Assembly: GCF_014633365.1 (NCBI RefSeq)
Contig: NC_068344.1
Coordinates: 33,230,670-33,294,669 of the forward strand
Length of the DNA stretch: 64,000 nucleotides
DNA from: Diospyros lotus
Taxonomy: Eukaryota; Streptophyta; Magnoliopsida; Ericales; Ebenaceae
Direction of reading: 5' to 3'
A program made the translations under genes and the position numbers. This document shows, piece after piece, positions 24,150 to 36,267 of the stretch (positions are counted from its first letter, which is position 1; every line of letters begins with the position of its first letter). The notes beneath the pieces are model-generated. The model was given only the letters and a program-made list of their open reading frames with translations. It was not told where the DNA came from and ran no database searches.

Positions 24150-25100
24150 AAAAGTAAACTTAACAAATCACTTTGAAGTTTTTTCCAAGTCTTCAAATCG
24201 CTAGTTTCATGGTTGCAATTTTAAAACATTAAAACCTAATCAAACGCTATTTTAATAAATACATCCTATTACTAATATAATAGATAATGAATAGTTTTAA
24301 ATAATTTTTTTAAAAAATAAATTTATTTTTAATTTTACTAGTAGTCCAAATTATAAAATATTTTAAATATCTCTTAATAAAATATATAAAATAAAAAAAT
24401 TATTAAAAATATTTCATAACTCAAACTGTAAAATAATAAATTTAATCTAAATTAAAAATAGTCAACCTCAATTAAAAATAAAAATATAAGAGTGAATAGA
24501 TACAAATACTCTCTTGCTTATAATCACAAATAAATTTGACAAACAACTTAGTTTGAAAAATATTATCTAATGTTTGAATATTGTCACACTAAGAGCAAAA
24601 CACGATATTCTTCAATTGCTCAGGCATTATCTACCAAAATGACTTCCGATTTCTTACCCTTTTTTTTTTACGAGGATAACATTGAACTGATATAGTGAAC
24701 TTTCATCTACCAAAATGACTTCCAATTTCTTACCTTTTTTTTACAAGGATAACATTTAACTGATATAGTGAACTTTCCTAGGGATGAGAGAGAACCGAAC
24801 ACCTTCAAAGACCTCCTCCTCTGCAAATGACATCAACGATTAACCATTCATTCAACAAGTGAAGCGGCAGCAACCCCATCACCATGTCATCTAAAGCCTA
24901 AAGGAATAAAATAACAAAGCAACTAATAATACCCTCTCTCTCTATGTCCAAGCACCTGAATTTGTCTCTCATAATGGTACAATGTACTTTCACCAGACGG
25001 TAATACATCTGACTGCAGAGTGAAGAAAGGAGGAGGTTCTATTACAAGGTCTAGCAATAAGAGATTCAACAACCTACAATAAATACACAAAATCCAACTC
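24150..25100. other. AT-rich intergenic space between SNAPC1 and the SLEEPER gene
   Basis: No gene is seen. A 75-80-bp tandem duplication at about 24628-24775 repeats CTACCAAAATGACTTCC and GATATAGTGAACTTTC. The right part (from about 24900) is probably the 3' UTR of the SLEEPER gene. Confidence 0.5.
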
Positions 25101-25119
25101 TAAGAGAGAGCCTGCCTGC

Positions 25120-27135
25120 CTATATCGGGAATTCCATTTTCACAAGCGCTTTCGAGGTGTCCACCGGTTCATCTTTGAGCCAATCCTTGGCACATACGAG
25201 GGCCTCTAGTGTCTCTGGCCGCAGGGAACACCTGTAGCTGTCCATCTCTTTTCTCACAGTATCGAAAACGGATTCTGGGCCAAGGGTGCACAATGGAATT
25301 GTCAAGATGTCGCGAGCCATCTTGGAGAGAGTTGGGTACTTTGTCTTGTTTAGCTTCCACCAGCCCAGGACATCGAATTCGTGCACGCGGGGCAACAAGG
25401 ATTCCTGCAGATATTCGTCCAACTCTGACCTGGACTGCTGGCTGGTCGTCTCCATGATATACATGTCGAAATCTGTGAGCCCAAGTTCATCGTTTATAAG
25501 ACCAGAACCTCCTTGGGCGTCGTCAGGCTTTGGGTTCCCACCACTTGCTTCGGCCATGTAAGCTGGGGTTAGAGGCAGAGGAAGCGCGACGTACTCAAGA
25601 AAGAGCTCATGGATTCCATCGTCAACAAGCTTCACATATGTAGCTGCATCATTCCCATAGATCTTCGTGAAACTAAACTCAACGAGCTTCATCTTGAACC
25701 TAGGATCCATAATTACTGCAATAGCCAAAACCAGACAGCAGTCCTTCCAGTATTTATCAAATTTTTCTTGCATTGGCTTGGTAATGTTGCTGATGAAGGG
25801 GTCCTCACCCTGGACAGCACGTGCTAGCTCCAACTGAAGTTTCCAAGCTTCGTGGAAAAATCTGTTTGTGGTTGGGATGGTTGGAGCAGTCAGTGTGGAA
25901 GCAGCATCAAAGAGCAGCTTCAAGAATGTGCAGAGAGTCTCCACCTGCTTCCAGACTTCCATGGATGGGGCTTCCTTGTAGTCGGGGTCAGATGTGTCCA
26001 AGCAAGAAAAGACCTCCTTCAAGTCAGAAGCAGCAATCAGCATTTCATATGTCGTGTTCCATCGAGTTTGATCATCAAGAACAAGGGTCTTTGTGCTAGG
26101 AACTTGAAGTTGTTGTTTCAGCTCGAGAAACTGTTCCTCATGGGATTCTGACGTCTTAACATACTTCACACTATCCCTAATCTTCTTGACAATATCATGC
26201 GCTACCCTTAATGCTTCTTGGGCTATGCTGCTTAAAGTACGAGCAAGGCAATCCCCAACCAATAGCTGACCGTTAAGCATCAGTGGGTTCTTGATGGAGA
26301 GTAAAGCTCTAAGATTATCAATTGCAGCTTCACTTAAGGGTTGATTTATAGTAAGTGTGAATAATCTTCCCTCCATACTCCAATCAGAGAGGCAAGCAGC
26401 AACAGCATGACTGAAAGCAGCATCCGATTCAGGATACGGTTCCATAACAACGTTTAGTGTTTTCCTATGCAACTTCCAATCAATATCAATGAAGTGACCA
26501 GTCAAAAATACATAGCCTAAGGTATGACTTGAAGTCCACAAGTCCAGTGTAAGGCATATCCGTCCCGGGATTCCTTCAATGAGCCTCTGAAGACCTTGCT
26601 TTTCCCTCAGGTAGGTTGCTACACAATCCCCTTGGACAGCATTGAAGCTCACCATGTCAAATCGAGGCTGAAGACTCTGGACAAAAGCAATAAAGCCAGG
26701 GTGCTCAACAATGTGAAGGGGGTAATCATGCATGATGATCATCCTAGCTATCTCATGGCGGCAAAGATCAGGATCAAACCCAAAATAAGGAGGGCCAGCA
26801 GTTCTGTATCGACGCTTGGGTGTATCAATGCCATTCACAGTCCCACTTATTTTGCCTGGTGCACTGTATGGAGTTAACTGATTCCTCTCCTGGTTACGAA
26901 GGACTACATGGCAGGTCCCCTTGGCAATGTGTCGTTTCAGGTGGCTTGTACCAGCAACTTTTGAACCAGTGCTGTATGCAAATGATTGCTTGCATTGCTT
27001 GCAGCTAGCCCTTCTGCATCCTCCACCCACATGTTCTATAGTGAAGTGTTCCCAGACTATCGATTTCTTTTTCCTCCTCTTGTTTGGCTGTGTTTCAACA
27101 TTGGCCAGTTCATTATTCTCAATAGGCGTTGACAT
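25120..27135 (-). CDS. Domesticated hAT transposase, SLEEPER family (zinc finger BED)
   Basis: A single uninterrupted coding exon of 671 codons from MSTPIENNEL. The frame is open for 29 more codons upstream, but an intron acceptor (TATAGCAG, exon from 27155) precedes the ATG, so this start is preferred. A basic KRRKKK stretch (residues 20-25) precedes a BED zinc finger with C45, C48, H65 and H69. An RNase-H-like region contains LTLDLWTS. A C-terminal hATC dimerisation region includes GWWKLNKTKYPTLSKMA. The positions where active hAT transposases have a DNA.N motif and a C..H motif read TINQPLSE and VGDCLART, so catalysis is probably lost. There are no terminal repeats around it, and a separate 5' exon exists. 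Relatives such as DAYSLEEPER are nuclear DNA-binding proteins needed for normal growth; that role here is inference. Confidence 0.9.
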   Translation of the reverse strand: MSTPIENNELANVETQPNKRRKKKSIVWEHFTIEHVGGGCRRASCKQCKQSFAYSTGSKVAGTSHLKRHIAKGTCHVVLRNQERNQLTPYSAPGKISGTVNGIDTPKRRYRTAGPPYFGFDPDLCRHEIARMIIMHDYPLHIVEHPGFIAFVQSLQPRFDMVSFNAVQGDCVATYLREKQGLQRLIEGIPGRICLTLDLWTSSHTLGYVFLTGHFIDIDWKLHRKTLNVVMEPYPESDAAFSHAVAACLSDWSMEGRLFTLTINQPLSEAAIDNLRALLSIKNPLMLNGQLLVGDCLARTLSSIAQEALRVAHDIVKKIRDSVKYVKTSESHEEQFLELKQQLQVPSTKTLVLDDQTRWNTTYEMLIAASDLKEVFSCLDTSDPDYKEAPSMEVWKQVETLCTFLKLLFDAASTLTAPTIPTTNRFFHEAWKLQLELARAVQGEDPFISNITKPMQEKFDKYWKDCCLVLAIAVIMDPRFKMKLVEFSFTKIYGNDAATYVKLVDDGIHELFLEYVALPLPLTPAYMAEASGGNPKPDDAQGGSGLINDELGLTDFDMYIMETTSQQSRSELDEYLQESLLPRVHEFDVLGWWKLNKTKYPTLSKMARDILTIPLCTLGPESVFDTVRKEMDSYRCSLRPETLEALVCAKDWLKDEPVDTSKALVKMEFPI

Positions 27136-27154
27136 CTCGGATGAGAAGTGAAGT

Positions 27155-29663
27155 CCTGCTATAGAAAGGAAGTCACTTTGATAGTAAATTTCAGGTAATT
27201 GCAGCAAATCCAATAGGAACAAAAATTATTTTGACATCAACATAACCAGATTGTTACATGAAAGAAAAAACAGCACAAGAAGAGATTGAAAGTAAACTTC
27301 ATTAAATTTGACAAACAAGACTTCAAAGTTACCAATATATCTACAAGACTATAAAAACCAAGAGGGCAGAATTTATATAGGGCAAGTGTTACAACTTGAA
27401 ACACTATTAATAGCATCATTCACATATGCATTTGTATATTCCACTACTCAAATGACCTTCAGTAACTTGCTGGTACAAAATGAATGAAGATGGAAAGACA
27501 AGAATTCTTTTGTACAAAAAAAAAAACAGTGTACAATTACAATTATAGGAAACAGCTTCATGCAGCTGTGAATAAATGTGGCAACAATTACTATGCCATG
27601 ACTATCTCCATGTTATTCAAAGTTTCAAACAACATCCATCATTGGCAAAAAAGTTCACTGGTGCTCTGGTTGGTGAATAAATGTCAAGTAAGAACAAACT
27701 TCAGTTAACTTGATATTCATTACAAATCCTGGACCCCGTACCAGGTTAATCAGTGCTCAAAGCAAGCAATAACTCATGGTTTTCCAAACCAACAGGATTC
27801 TAACCCCAATGTCACTATCTTTTCTCTATTAAACTCCAGATAAACTTAAAAGCTGCAACATATCTTCAAAATTCAAAGTTCAGTTCATAAAATCAAACAA
27901 ACATAACAATTTATGTATCAGGGAAAGGCATATAAGTTGATAGATTAAGCAAACAACAGTTAGGAATATTGGAGCATACAATCTGGAAAATAACACAATT
28001 CAGCAGACAGGGTATTAAAGGAATAAAAAGTACATATCATCTGTAAACAATGAATTAGAACTCAACAAGCAGCATGCAGTGCAAACTAGCAGATAGTAGC
28101 CGCCTCTGTAGTTCCAAGACGTTAGCACATGGGCCTGCTGCATTTTTTTCCTCTTCACCAGTTTAGTAACCCAGTCATACATAATAAGCCTTTACTTGAA
28201 TTTGAACTATTTGTAACATGATACCTTCATCTAAACCTTTCCAAGGATACAAGCACAACATAATTATCTAACACTATCCATGTTACAAGGAGCAGCCTAG
28301 ATCCTACAGTTTGCTCGGTATTATACAACAACAATAACACCAAACATGGGTTTGAGCTCACCAATCATCTCAATCCACAACCATATCTTCCGTAAAGTGG
28401 TTGTATTGGATGAAAAGCCACCAACATTTTACCAAGCAACACACAGGATTGAATGTTTGTTTTATTAGCAAATAACTGAACATTTAAATACAAGGAAAAA
28501 TGCTACACAAATAGATATACTACACATAATTTTCCCATAAAATGACATGACTCGTCAACAACTCAACATTGGGATCAAAAAGCCTACTAAACTGACTCAT
28601 AACTGCAAAAAAATCACTGCTAAATATTCCAATGACAATTTCTCTACCAAAACTCTACAAAAGTATTATTGTCCTAAATATATATCAAGGTGGCCCTGCA
28701 AGTCACCTCATATAGGGACCGGTGCTCAAACCCCCTCAGTTTCTGTCCGTATAACATGAATTCTCAAATACATATCCGCCTTCTCTCCCACTTGAAGTTA
28801 AAGCTAGGGAATTTCCACATATTAAGAAAACATTTTAATGCACCATCACCATCATCTAGAAATTGTCTAAAACACATGTAGGCTACATAAACAGCAAGGA
28901 ATGACAACAAGTTAACAAATTCTGCATCCTAAAACATGTACATGTTCAGGTAGGACTATCAAGTCCGGAGTAATTATGTTAACTTATTAATTGATTAATT
29001 TAAACGAACAATATCTGCCATAGAAACTAGACTAGGCGAGAGTGTGCCACTGTCAAATACACAGGAGCCAATCATACTTGACTCATAATCAGCCAACATG
29101 ATTCCAAAGCTTTGAATTCATGAGCTGGGCCCAAGATGAGCTGGCCCAAGTCCATCATCCATACTCCTCCCAGCAAGGAGAAATAAGAAAGAAGAAAATG
29201 AAAAATAAATAAATAAAGGGAAAAAAATCTAGATCTGATAGAACAGGCCCAAGATGGACAAAAGCCCATTTGGGCAAAAACAGAGGTCAGGGTTAAGCCG
29301 GGTATTTTCTCCGCCGATGGGCCAAAAACATTGACAGACGGCAAAGAAATAGATCTACAGTTTCGTTAAATCTGGGCTCCAAATCAAGAGAGTCGAAACA
29401 AAGGCTGCGATCAAGAACCAGCCATGACAGTCACAGATCAAACACAAATCACTCGCATATAAGCTTCGGAACCCCAATTTAATCCGTAGAAAAGCTCAAA
29501 AGTAATCTCAAAACTTCATGTTCAGGAAAAATATAGTCAATTCGGCATGATACCCAAAATAAAAATCAGATCCTAAAACAAACAACAAGGAGAGAAACCA
29601 CTATTTCACACCCCCCTTCTCCCTTAAAAAACTAGGTTTGGCTGAAAAATTGAGAGCTCTTAC
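27155..29663 (-). other. 5' UTR intron of the SLEEPER gene (predicted)
   Basis: Bounded by donor TCTCAA/GTAAGAG (29663 downward) and acceptor TATAGCAG (27156). The 2.5 kb inside contains no recognisable coding sequence or complete transposon; its open frames are short and unsupported. Confidence 0.5.
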
Positions 29664-29900
29664 TTGAGAAATCGGAGTCCGCGAGACCAAAATACGGTGT
29701 CGTACAGCACCGGACGGCGGAAATCCACTCCTCAGCAACTGCGATAGATCTAGGGTTTCTGGGAGAGAGGCGAAGGGGAATTGGGCTTGAACCCGAGAAA
29801 CCTAATTGGACCAATTGGTTTTTGGGGTTGGGGTGGGGGACGGGGAAGGGTGTTGGGCAAAGTTGGGACTTTTTAGAAGCGATAAGGTTTCGGTCGAGAG
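29664..29900 (-). other. SLEEPER gene first exon and start region (predicted)
   Basis: On the minus strand a CT-rich leader (CTCTCTCTC and C runs at 29895-29925) leads into GC-rich sequence containing AACCCTAGATCTATCGCAG and ends at a GTAAGAG donor. A CT-rich leader ahead of a leader intron is a common plant pattern. Confidence 0.5.
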
Positions 29901-29949
29901 AGAGAGGGGAGGGGGGGAGAGAGAAAAAAAAGAAATAAATCGAAATGGA

Positions 29950-31420
29950 TTGGACTTTGAGGTCCAATTTGATGTTACATAATAATATGGTCATCCATGT
30001 GTATGTCTTTGAGGGATTGGGATGGGTGGGCACATGCCATAGCCCATTCATCTTTTTATTAGGGTTAATTTTAGGGACCTTTTGGATGGTGATTGGAGGG
30101 TGGGTAGGTGTAGCCCAGCGTAGTTGGTGGACTATTTATGGTGGTGGCCCACTTGGGGATAGATTTTCCGGCAAATCCTTTAGTGCAATTTTAGCCCAAT
30201 GGTGTTTCGAAAAGATTCAATCATTTGGGATTTGCCCCCCTTCTTGGCTTGGGAGCCAGTCTCGTTGGTCTTCTAGATATTTTTTAAATTGAATTTTTAA
30301 TTAAAAAGGTAAATAAATAAATAAATAAAAACTTGGATTTCTTATTTAATGAAGTCTGTGTATTGGATTAGATTAGGCGATTAAGCATCTTAGTTTACCA
30401 AACTTAATCTATTATCTTGTTTACAATTTTGTAGAAATTTTGACATTAAAAATATATAAACCTGTCCATACCATACCCCATCATTTAATAATTTCAATCA
30501 TACCTAGTTGTAACTATTAAAATTACTATTACCATTAGAGCTAACTTGTGGACTGCAATTTCATTTATATACATGTTTTATTTTGTTGCTAAGAAAAAAA
30601 AAACGAATGATTGTTTAGACGTATACTTTATAAAAATTCACCAAAAAAAAAATTGTTATATAACTCATGAAATGCCTTTTAAATTGCAAATTGTGCTTGA
30701 CCATGACCAACATTCATCTGTACCTACATTTAACCAAAAAAAAAAAAGAATAAAAAACATTCATTTGCACCTACAGGACAGGAGCAAAGGGCACAAGGGA
30801 ATGGGCACACATATTGCAGCAAGACATTGTGCATTTGCAACCCCCATTGGGGCCATGGCATTGGGCCTCCAAGTGCCCATCAATCTTGTATGTTTGGACA
30901 TGTCTAGCCCCCACCCAATTGTTGCCCTATTTGACAAGAATGATTTAACTTTCCACCTCCCAATCTCCCATTATAATGGTATTCAACTCTTGCAGATTGT
31001 AGTGAAGTTAAGGGCATGTTTGTTTTTGGGTCGGATCGATTTGACCCGTCACTGCCTCGCCCCTTTTGCCATCGCTGCATGCCACCGCAAGGCAGGCAGT
31101 GAAAATGGTTCATCGGAAGAAGAGGAAGACAATGAAGAAAGATTTCTTCGTGGGAAGCAAATGTTGTCTCCGGTAAAAAACTGTGGCCAGAGCGAGTTGT
31201 GGTTGGGTGAAGAAGAACTAACTCGAACCACAGGTAAGTACTATCTTCTTCTTCTTCTTCTTCTTAATTTTCCATGGGAGTTTTTCAGAGCACGGCCCTA
31301 AAGTGGGCCCTCTTTTGTTCCTCTCAGTCTTCCTTCCTTCCGCTTTTACTGGACTGACTGGTAGCTGTAGTTGACTTGACTTTGATGAGGCCTGAAGGGG
31401 CCTGCTTGTGTTGTAAATGC
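29950..31420. other. Intergenic, no supported gene
   Basis: A 251-codon open frame at 30546-31301 has a Lys-rich low-complexity start and a poly-Leu end made by a CTT repeat. No domain was recognised and I do not support it as a gene. Confidence 0.4.
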
Positions 31421-31425
31421 CTGAT

Positions 31426-31590
31426 CTTGCCTACAAATAAAATTAAAATCTTTGGCCCCGTCTCTGTTCATCACAGTTGTTGGTGCAACCTTCCTGCTCC
31501 CATTTTGAATTAATTCGCTTCGGTACCAAATTAATAATTAAAAAGGGTTGTTGTTGTACCTGCTGTGTATCTAGTGAGTGTAAATGTGCG
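31426..31590 (+). pseudogene. Orphan RLP core promoter and leader remnant
   Basis: CTTGCCTACAAATAAAA is followed by CCCGTCTCTGTTCA, GCAACCTTCCTGC and CCCATTTTGAATTAATTC. This matches the RLP2 promoter and leader (minus strand 10060-10190) and the leader at 35580-35660. No cap-coding sequence follows directly; the next one is at 34080. Confidence 0.55.
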
Positions 31591-31602
31591 TGGGTTAGTG
31601 CT

Positions 31603-31651
31603 GTCCCACATCGGTGGCGGTGGGATAAAGACAGCACTAAGGGTATTTAAA
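31603..31651 (+). promoter_or_regulatory. snRNA-type promoter look-alike (USE plus TATA)
   Basis: GTCCCACATCG (31603-31613) fits the plant snRNA upstream element consensus RTCCCACATCG exactly. TATTTAAA follows at 31644-31651, 30 bases beyond. Plant Pol II snRNA genes use about 33-34 bases and Pol III ones fewer, so spacing is close but not exact. The sequence downstream is no snRNA I recognise. TCCCACATCGG also occurs in plant repeats, so this may be chance or repeat-derived. Confidence 0.25.
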
Positions 31652-31816
31652 CCCTTACCTCTCTTGGGATTAGGTCTCAGGGACATCTAAATTTTGCGAG
31701 GGGCAAACCCTTATTCGTCCGCGCCTCTGTCAGTTTGAAAAATAAATATTTATTTTATATATCAAAAATTTTAAAAATAAAATTATTAATTTTTTAGTTT
31801 TTGGCAACATTGACCT

Positions 31817-32645
31817 CAACTAGTTAAAATTGATATTTTAAGTAAAATAAAAAAATAATTCATAAAATCGTATCGATTTTTAAGATTTTAGAAATAATTA
31901 AAATATTTTTTAATTTTTATAAATATATATTTATAATAATTTAATTTTATAAAAAATAAATTAATATCATTTAATAATTTAATTATTCCTTATTATAACT
32001 CAAAAGATTATATTTCCAAAATATAACTCAAAAACTAAAATAGATTGGTATAAGTAATTTAGAAAGAAAATATAAGTAATTTAGAGATAAAATATAGTTT
32101 AGAATTCTTTAAAGAATATTTCGAACATCTTCCATGAGATTTAAATTATAATTTTTACTTAATTTAATATTGATTAAATCAAGTAAAATCTTGATTTAGG
32201 ATTGGGTGATCTATTAATTAATTATCTATTTGTCTTGATTTACTTATGTAATTAATGTTAAATCAAGTAAAAATTACAATTTAAATCAAGTCAATTGAAA
32301 CTTATGCAATCAATATTAGATGTTATGTGACATTAAAACTTATGTAATCAATGTTAAATCAAGTTCCAATTTAGAGACAAAATATAGTAATTCATTGCAT
32401 AAGTTCTAATGTCAAATGCTATGTGACATTTAGACATTGGAAGTATCCTCTAAATTGCAACTTAAATCAATGAAGACCTTTGAAACGTAAAATCATTTAG
32501 GGGTCTCTAAAGCATAAAATCGTATGCGTAAAATCGAGATTTTATAGGATTTTACCCCAAATTAAATTTTACAAAGAAATTGAATTGTTTGAGAGTTTTT
32601 TAAGCGTAAAATCTTATGCATAAAATTGGAATTTTAACAATAATG
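31817..32645. mobile_element. AT-rich non-autonomous element, related to 46660-47526
   Basis: About 830 bp, collinear with 46660-47526. Ends are CAACTAGTTAAAATTG on the left and, read inward, CATTATTGTTAAAATT on the right. The right end carries AAAATCGTA-like words. No convincing target duplication remains, so it is probably older or has lost an edge. Confidence 0.55.
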
Positions 32646-33940
32646 CTTGGTGTCATTATTTTTTCCTTTAATCCAACAGTTAATCAGAGATTATCTCCAG
32701 TTGAAGAGGCGCGCGTAATGACAACATTCACTCCATTAGTAAATGCCAACGTCTATTTGTGCATCTCTGAAGCTCTATATAAGGTTGTTGTACCTTATTG
32801 TTTGGGTATCCAAGTCTCTAGCTACTATTCCTTATTGTCTGGTTTTGAGTCGTGGAAGCCAGTGTTCGTCAGTTCTGCTAAAGTCTATCGTCGTGGTTAT
32901 TATCGTCGGTCTGGTCGCCGTATGTTCCTAAGCCAGACACTGTAGCCTGTAGTAAACTGTGTAGGGCGAATTTATCTTTAGGACAGTGCTTCGATCGCTA
33001 CTATTGCCTCTTACCGCCATTCAAGTCGTGGTTTGAACACCCCAGCCCTTTAGTTTTTTGTGCAAATTTGATTACAGAAATTCTGAGTTCTGTTGGTGTT
33101 GGTGTTACAAGAGTTATATATTGTGGTGTTGTTGTTGTAACTATTGTTATCATTACTTGAAGGCATGGTGCAACTAAAAAAAATTGAAGGCACGATGCAA
33201 CTAACCTATGCCTGAAGGCACTATGCCTTGGGATATGCCCTGTCGATATATATGTAGTATTATATTTTCAAAGGATATTTTACTGAAAATTTGAAAATTT
33301 CTTACATTGATGTCAATTTACATTTTCAAAGGATTCTCTCTTATTACATATTTTTGAATTAAGCAAATTTTTTAGTAACTCAAAATGTAATTCAATACAT
33401 GTTATTTGGTTTTTGTTCATTCATTAAGATAGCGATTGATTTAGAAGTAGTTTATGTCATTTTATTCTGTGATTAAAAAATTTTATAGGTTTATTTTGTC
33501 TTTTATTTTTATAAGTATTGATATAGTTGTTTGTGTAGAAAGAATAGTGTTGTGGTAATTAGTACATAGTTGAATTTTAATGTGCATATGATATGATTTG
33601 ATTATGATTATGAAATATATAAGTTTTGTAGATAAGTTGATATATCTGTTTCATCATATTTTCAGAGGATATCCTATCAAATTTTTGATAGAATATCCAC
33701 ATTTTGACTCTTTTTATTTTACTAAAGACATGACAATAAAAATGATCAAACAATTTTTAACTTAATACATGTTTATATTCATTGTTTTATTATTTCATGT
33801 TTAAGAACTATATATATTGTTTTCACACACGTGTATGTGTCCAAATTCAATGTTTGATTATTTTGCGTTCAAATTTAATTTTTAATTTTTTTTTAGTTAC
33901 ACGGTACTTGGGCACGGGTTACCCCTAGTGTGTATATATA
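32646..33940. other. AT-rich intergenic stretch
   Basis: No supported gene. A GC-balanced patch at 32680-33060 has short open frames in two registers without recognisable domains. A (TA)n microsatellite lies at about 33933-33951 just before RLP4. Confidence 0.4.
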
Positions 33941-33954
33941 TATATATATATATC

Positions 33955-35300
33955 CATTCTGCTTATTTATTTTCCAACAGTAACTGTACTAGAGTTTTCT
34001 TCTTCACCTTCTATCTCATCTACTTCTTTCATATCATCACTATCACCGTCATCATCATTACTCGTTCGGATACTGCCCAAGTGGAGATGAAGAGGTGCAG
34101 TGCAGAACAGAGCTCTGCTTTGCTTCAGTTCAAATCATACTTTACCGTCAACCAGTCGGTTTTCTCACCTTGCGTTTCTTCTTCGAATCCAGAAGGAGGG
34201 GAACATTGGTTGAGATGCCTCAACTCATCGGTTGTAGCGGGATCGTAAATCTTACCCATCTGATGATCTCGTCAAATAACTTCAACGGTGATATGAACCT
34301 TGAAACGACACGCCATATAGAATTCCTCATTGTTCTTATTTGTCAAATAATAGCTTCAATGGCGTGATTGAAGAATGTGTAGGAAACCTCAGTGAAAATT
34401 TAGCTGTTCTTGATATGGGGTATCGTCCCTGATGCATTTGTGAGAGTGACTGTCAAATTTAATGGCAATAGATTAGAAGGACCGGTGCTGAAATCTTTAG
34501 TCAATTGGAAATGGATTGAAGTGCTAGATCTTGGAAGCAACAAGTTCTCTGATGAGTTCCCGCAGTGGTTGGAAAATTTATCAAATTTGCGAGTTCTAGT
34601 CTTGTGAGCATGCAGATTCCACGTACCTATTTCCACTTCCAAGACTAAATCTTCCTTTCCCAACTTGCGGGTTATAAACTTATTAGAAAGTTGTTTCACT
34701 GGTCCATTATCAAGAACATATTTCAGAAATTTTAATGCTATGAGGAGAAATGGTGAAACAATCTTTGAACTCCAATACACTAGCAACTGTAGTATTTTTT
34801 ATTTTGATTCCTTGACTATGGTGATCAAAGGTTCAGCCCTTTTTATGGAGAAAGTGTTGAACATTTTCATAGCCATTGATCTATCAAGAAACAAATTTGA
34901 AGGAGATATTCCAGAGACGATTGGATTGCTAATTTCAGTATGAGGGTTGAACTTACCTTACCTTACAGGGCATATACCAAGGTCTTTGGGGAATTTGACA
35001 ATGCTCGAAAGTTAGACCTCTCTCCCAATAAACTTGTTGGGGAGATCCCTGAATAGCTAATAAATTTAAATTTCCTAGGAGTTCTAAACCTTTCACAGAA
35101 TTAGCTAGCTGGACGAATACCTCAAGGAAGACATTTTGATACATTCTCAAGTGATCCTATTGTTGGAAACTTGGGCTTATGTGGACCTCCGATGTCGAAG
35201 GCATGCACCAATCCTCAAGCACCACAACCAGCAGAAGATGAGGATTTACAATCTTTAGATGGGCTTAAGAGACATGACCCATTAGTCTCCTCAATACTTA
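33955..35300 (+). pseudogene. RLP4, decayed receptor-like protein
   Basis: The signal-peptide-like start and cap (MKRCSAEQSSALLQFKSYF) are intact from 34088, but the frame ends at GS after LNSSVVAGS near 34246. LRR pieces follow in shifting frames: GIVNLTHLMISSNNFNG, then LDLGSNKFSDEFPQWLEN, a stop near 34605, then AIDLSRNKFEGDIPETIG. The C-terminal loop (LGLCGPPMSKACTNPQ) is at 35171-35230. The membrane segment is lost. Most LRRs are missing, and several stops and frameshifts make it a clear pseudogene. Confidence 0.82.
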
Positions 35301-35579
35301 TTCTCCTGCATTTCTTATTGGCGCACGGCAGTGAAAAATTTTCACGAGAAGCTGCAAAAGCTGATACTTTCTTGTGGGGTACTGTAAGAAATATATATTA
35401 TCTATTGAAGAACATTCGCAGATCAATTTTGTCTCTTTCTATGCAAGTCTACCTTTTACTTAACAATTACATAAACATGAATTTCTGTATGTACCTGTTC
35501 TTTAGATTGGAATAGATAATGGTAACTTTTGTTTTAAGTAACGAAGTCTGTTTTTTCCTTCATACATTCATGAGCAGCT

Positions 35580-35800
35580 TCTCTGTTCATAATAATTGGT
35601 GCAACCTTCCTTCCATTTTGAATTCATTCTGTACCGATGATGGGTTGTATCCTCCTATGGCTCTCTAGTAGTCTTTTCTTATACGTCGTCTTCTTTCAGA
35701 ATGTTTAGTCAAGAACAGAGCTCTATGTTGCTTCAATTTGAAGCATACTTTACCTTCAACAAGACATTCTGATTACACTAAATGATGGCTGGGAACTGTT
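35580..35800 (+). pseudogene. RLP5a, leader and N-terminal cap fragment
   Basis: The RLP leader words (TCTGTTCAT, GCAACCTTCCTTCC, CATTTTGAATTCATTC) are followed by an ATGGCTCTCTAG broken start and GAACAGAGCTCTATGTTGC, the cap-coding word. Sequence similarity stops after about 35790. Confidence 0.6.
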
Positions 35801-36159
35801 TGTTCATGGTTAAAGCTAGGCAATCTTGAACCTTTCTTTAGCTCAGTAGTGTTGAATCTTTCCTAGACTTCAGTCTCCAAAGCCTCTCCCTCTTTTGTTT
35901 ATTTTTGGATAACATCCATTATGAGATTAAGTTCTTTTTTGCTTTCTTTGATGTAGTTCTGTTTTGAAACAGAAAATAACACAAATTTTGAAAGTAGTGT
36001 CGTTTTCTACAAATTGTACTTTGGTATTACATATCTTATATATGCTGGGTAAGATTTAATCATGTTGTATCAACAAGGGAAGATTAGGAAAGATTTGTGA
36101 GGAGGTAGAACAACAGAACTAATTAATCAATTAATTGTCCTGGCTTCCACTAATTAATC

Positions 36160-36267
36160 AATCATCACTTTCACTACTTGTTCGGATGCCGTTGCTATTG
36201 CTGCTACCCGTATGAAAGTGGAGATAAAGATGAGGAGGTGTAGTGCAGAACAGAGCTCTGCCTAACT
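36160..36267 (+). pseudogene. RLP5b, left half of an N-terminus split by Ty1-copia
   Basis: It encodes a signal-peptide end (TFTTCSDA) and the cap start MRRCSAEQSSA, then stops at the copia LTR. The right half continues at 42407. It matches RLP1 residues 26-59 closely. Confidence 0.78.

Noticed and set aside
25209..27151. Plus-strand open frames of 60-99 codons across the SLEEPER gene
   Set aside because: They are antisense shadows of a clear 671-codon gene.
27136..27222. 29-codon N-terminal extension of the SLEEPER protein
   Set aside because: A splice acceptor at 27155 lies inside it, and family members start at MSTP-like sequences.
30546..31301. 251-codon open frame on the plus strand
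   Set aside because: The ends are low-complexity (Lys run, Leu run from a CTT repeat), no domain is recognisable, and the flanks lack clear gene signals.
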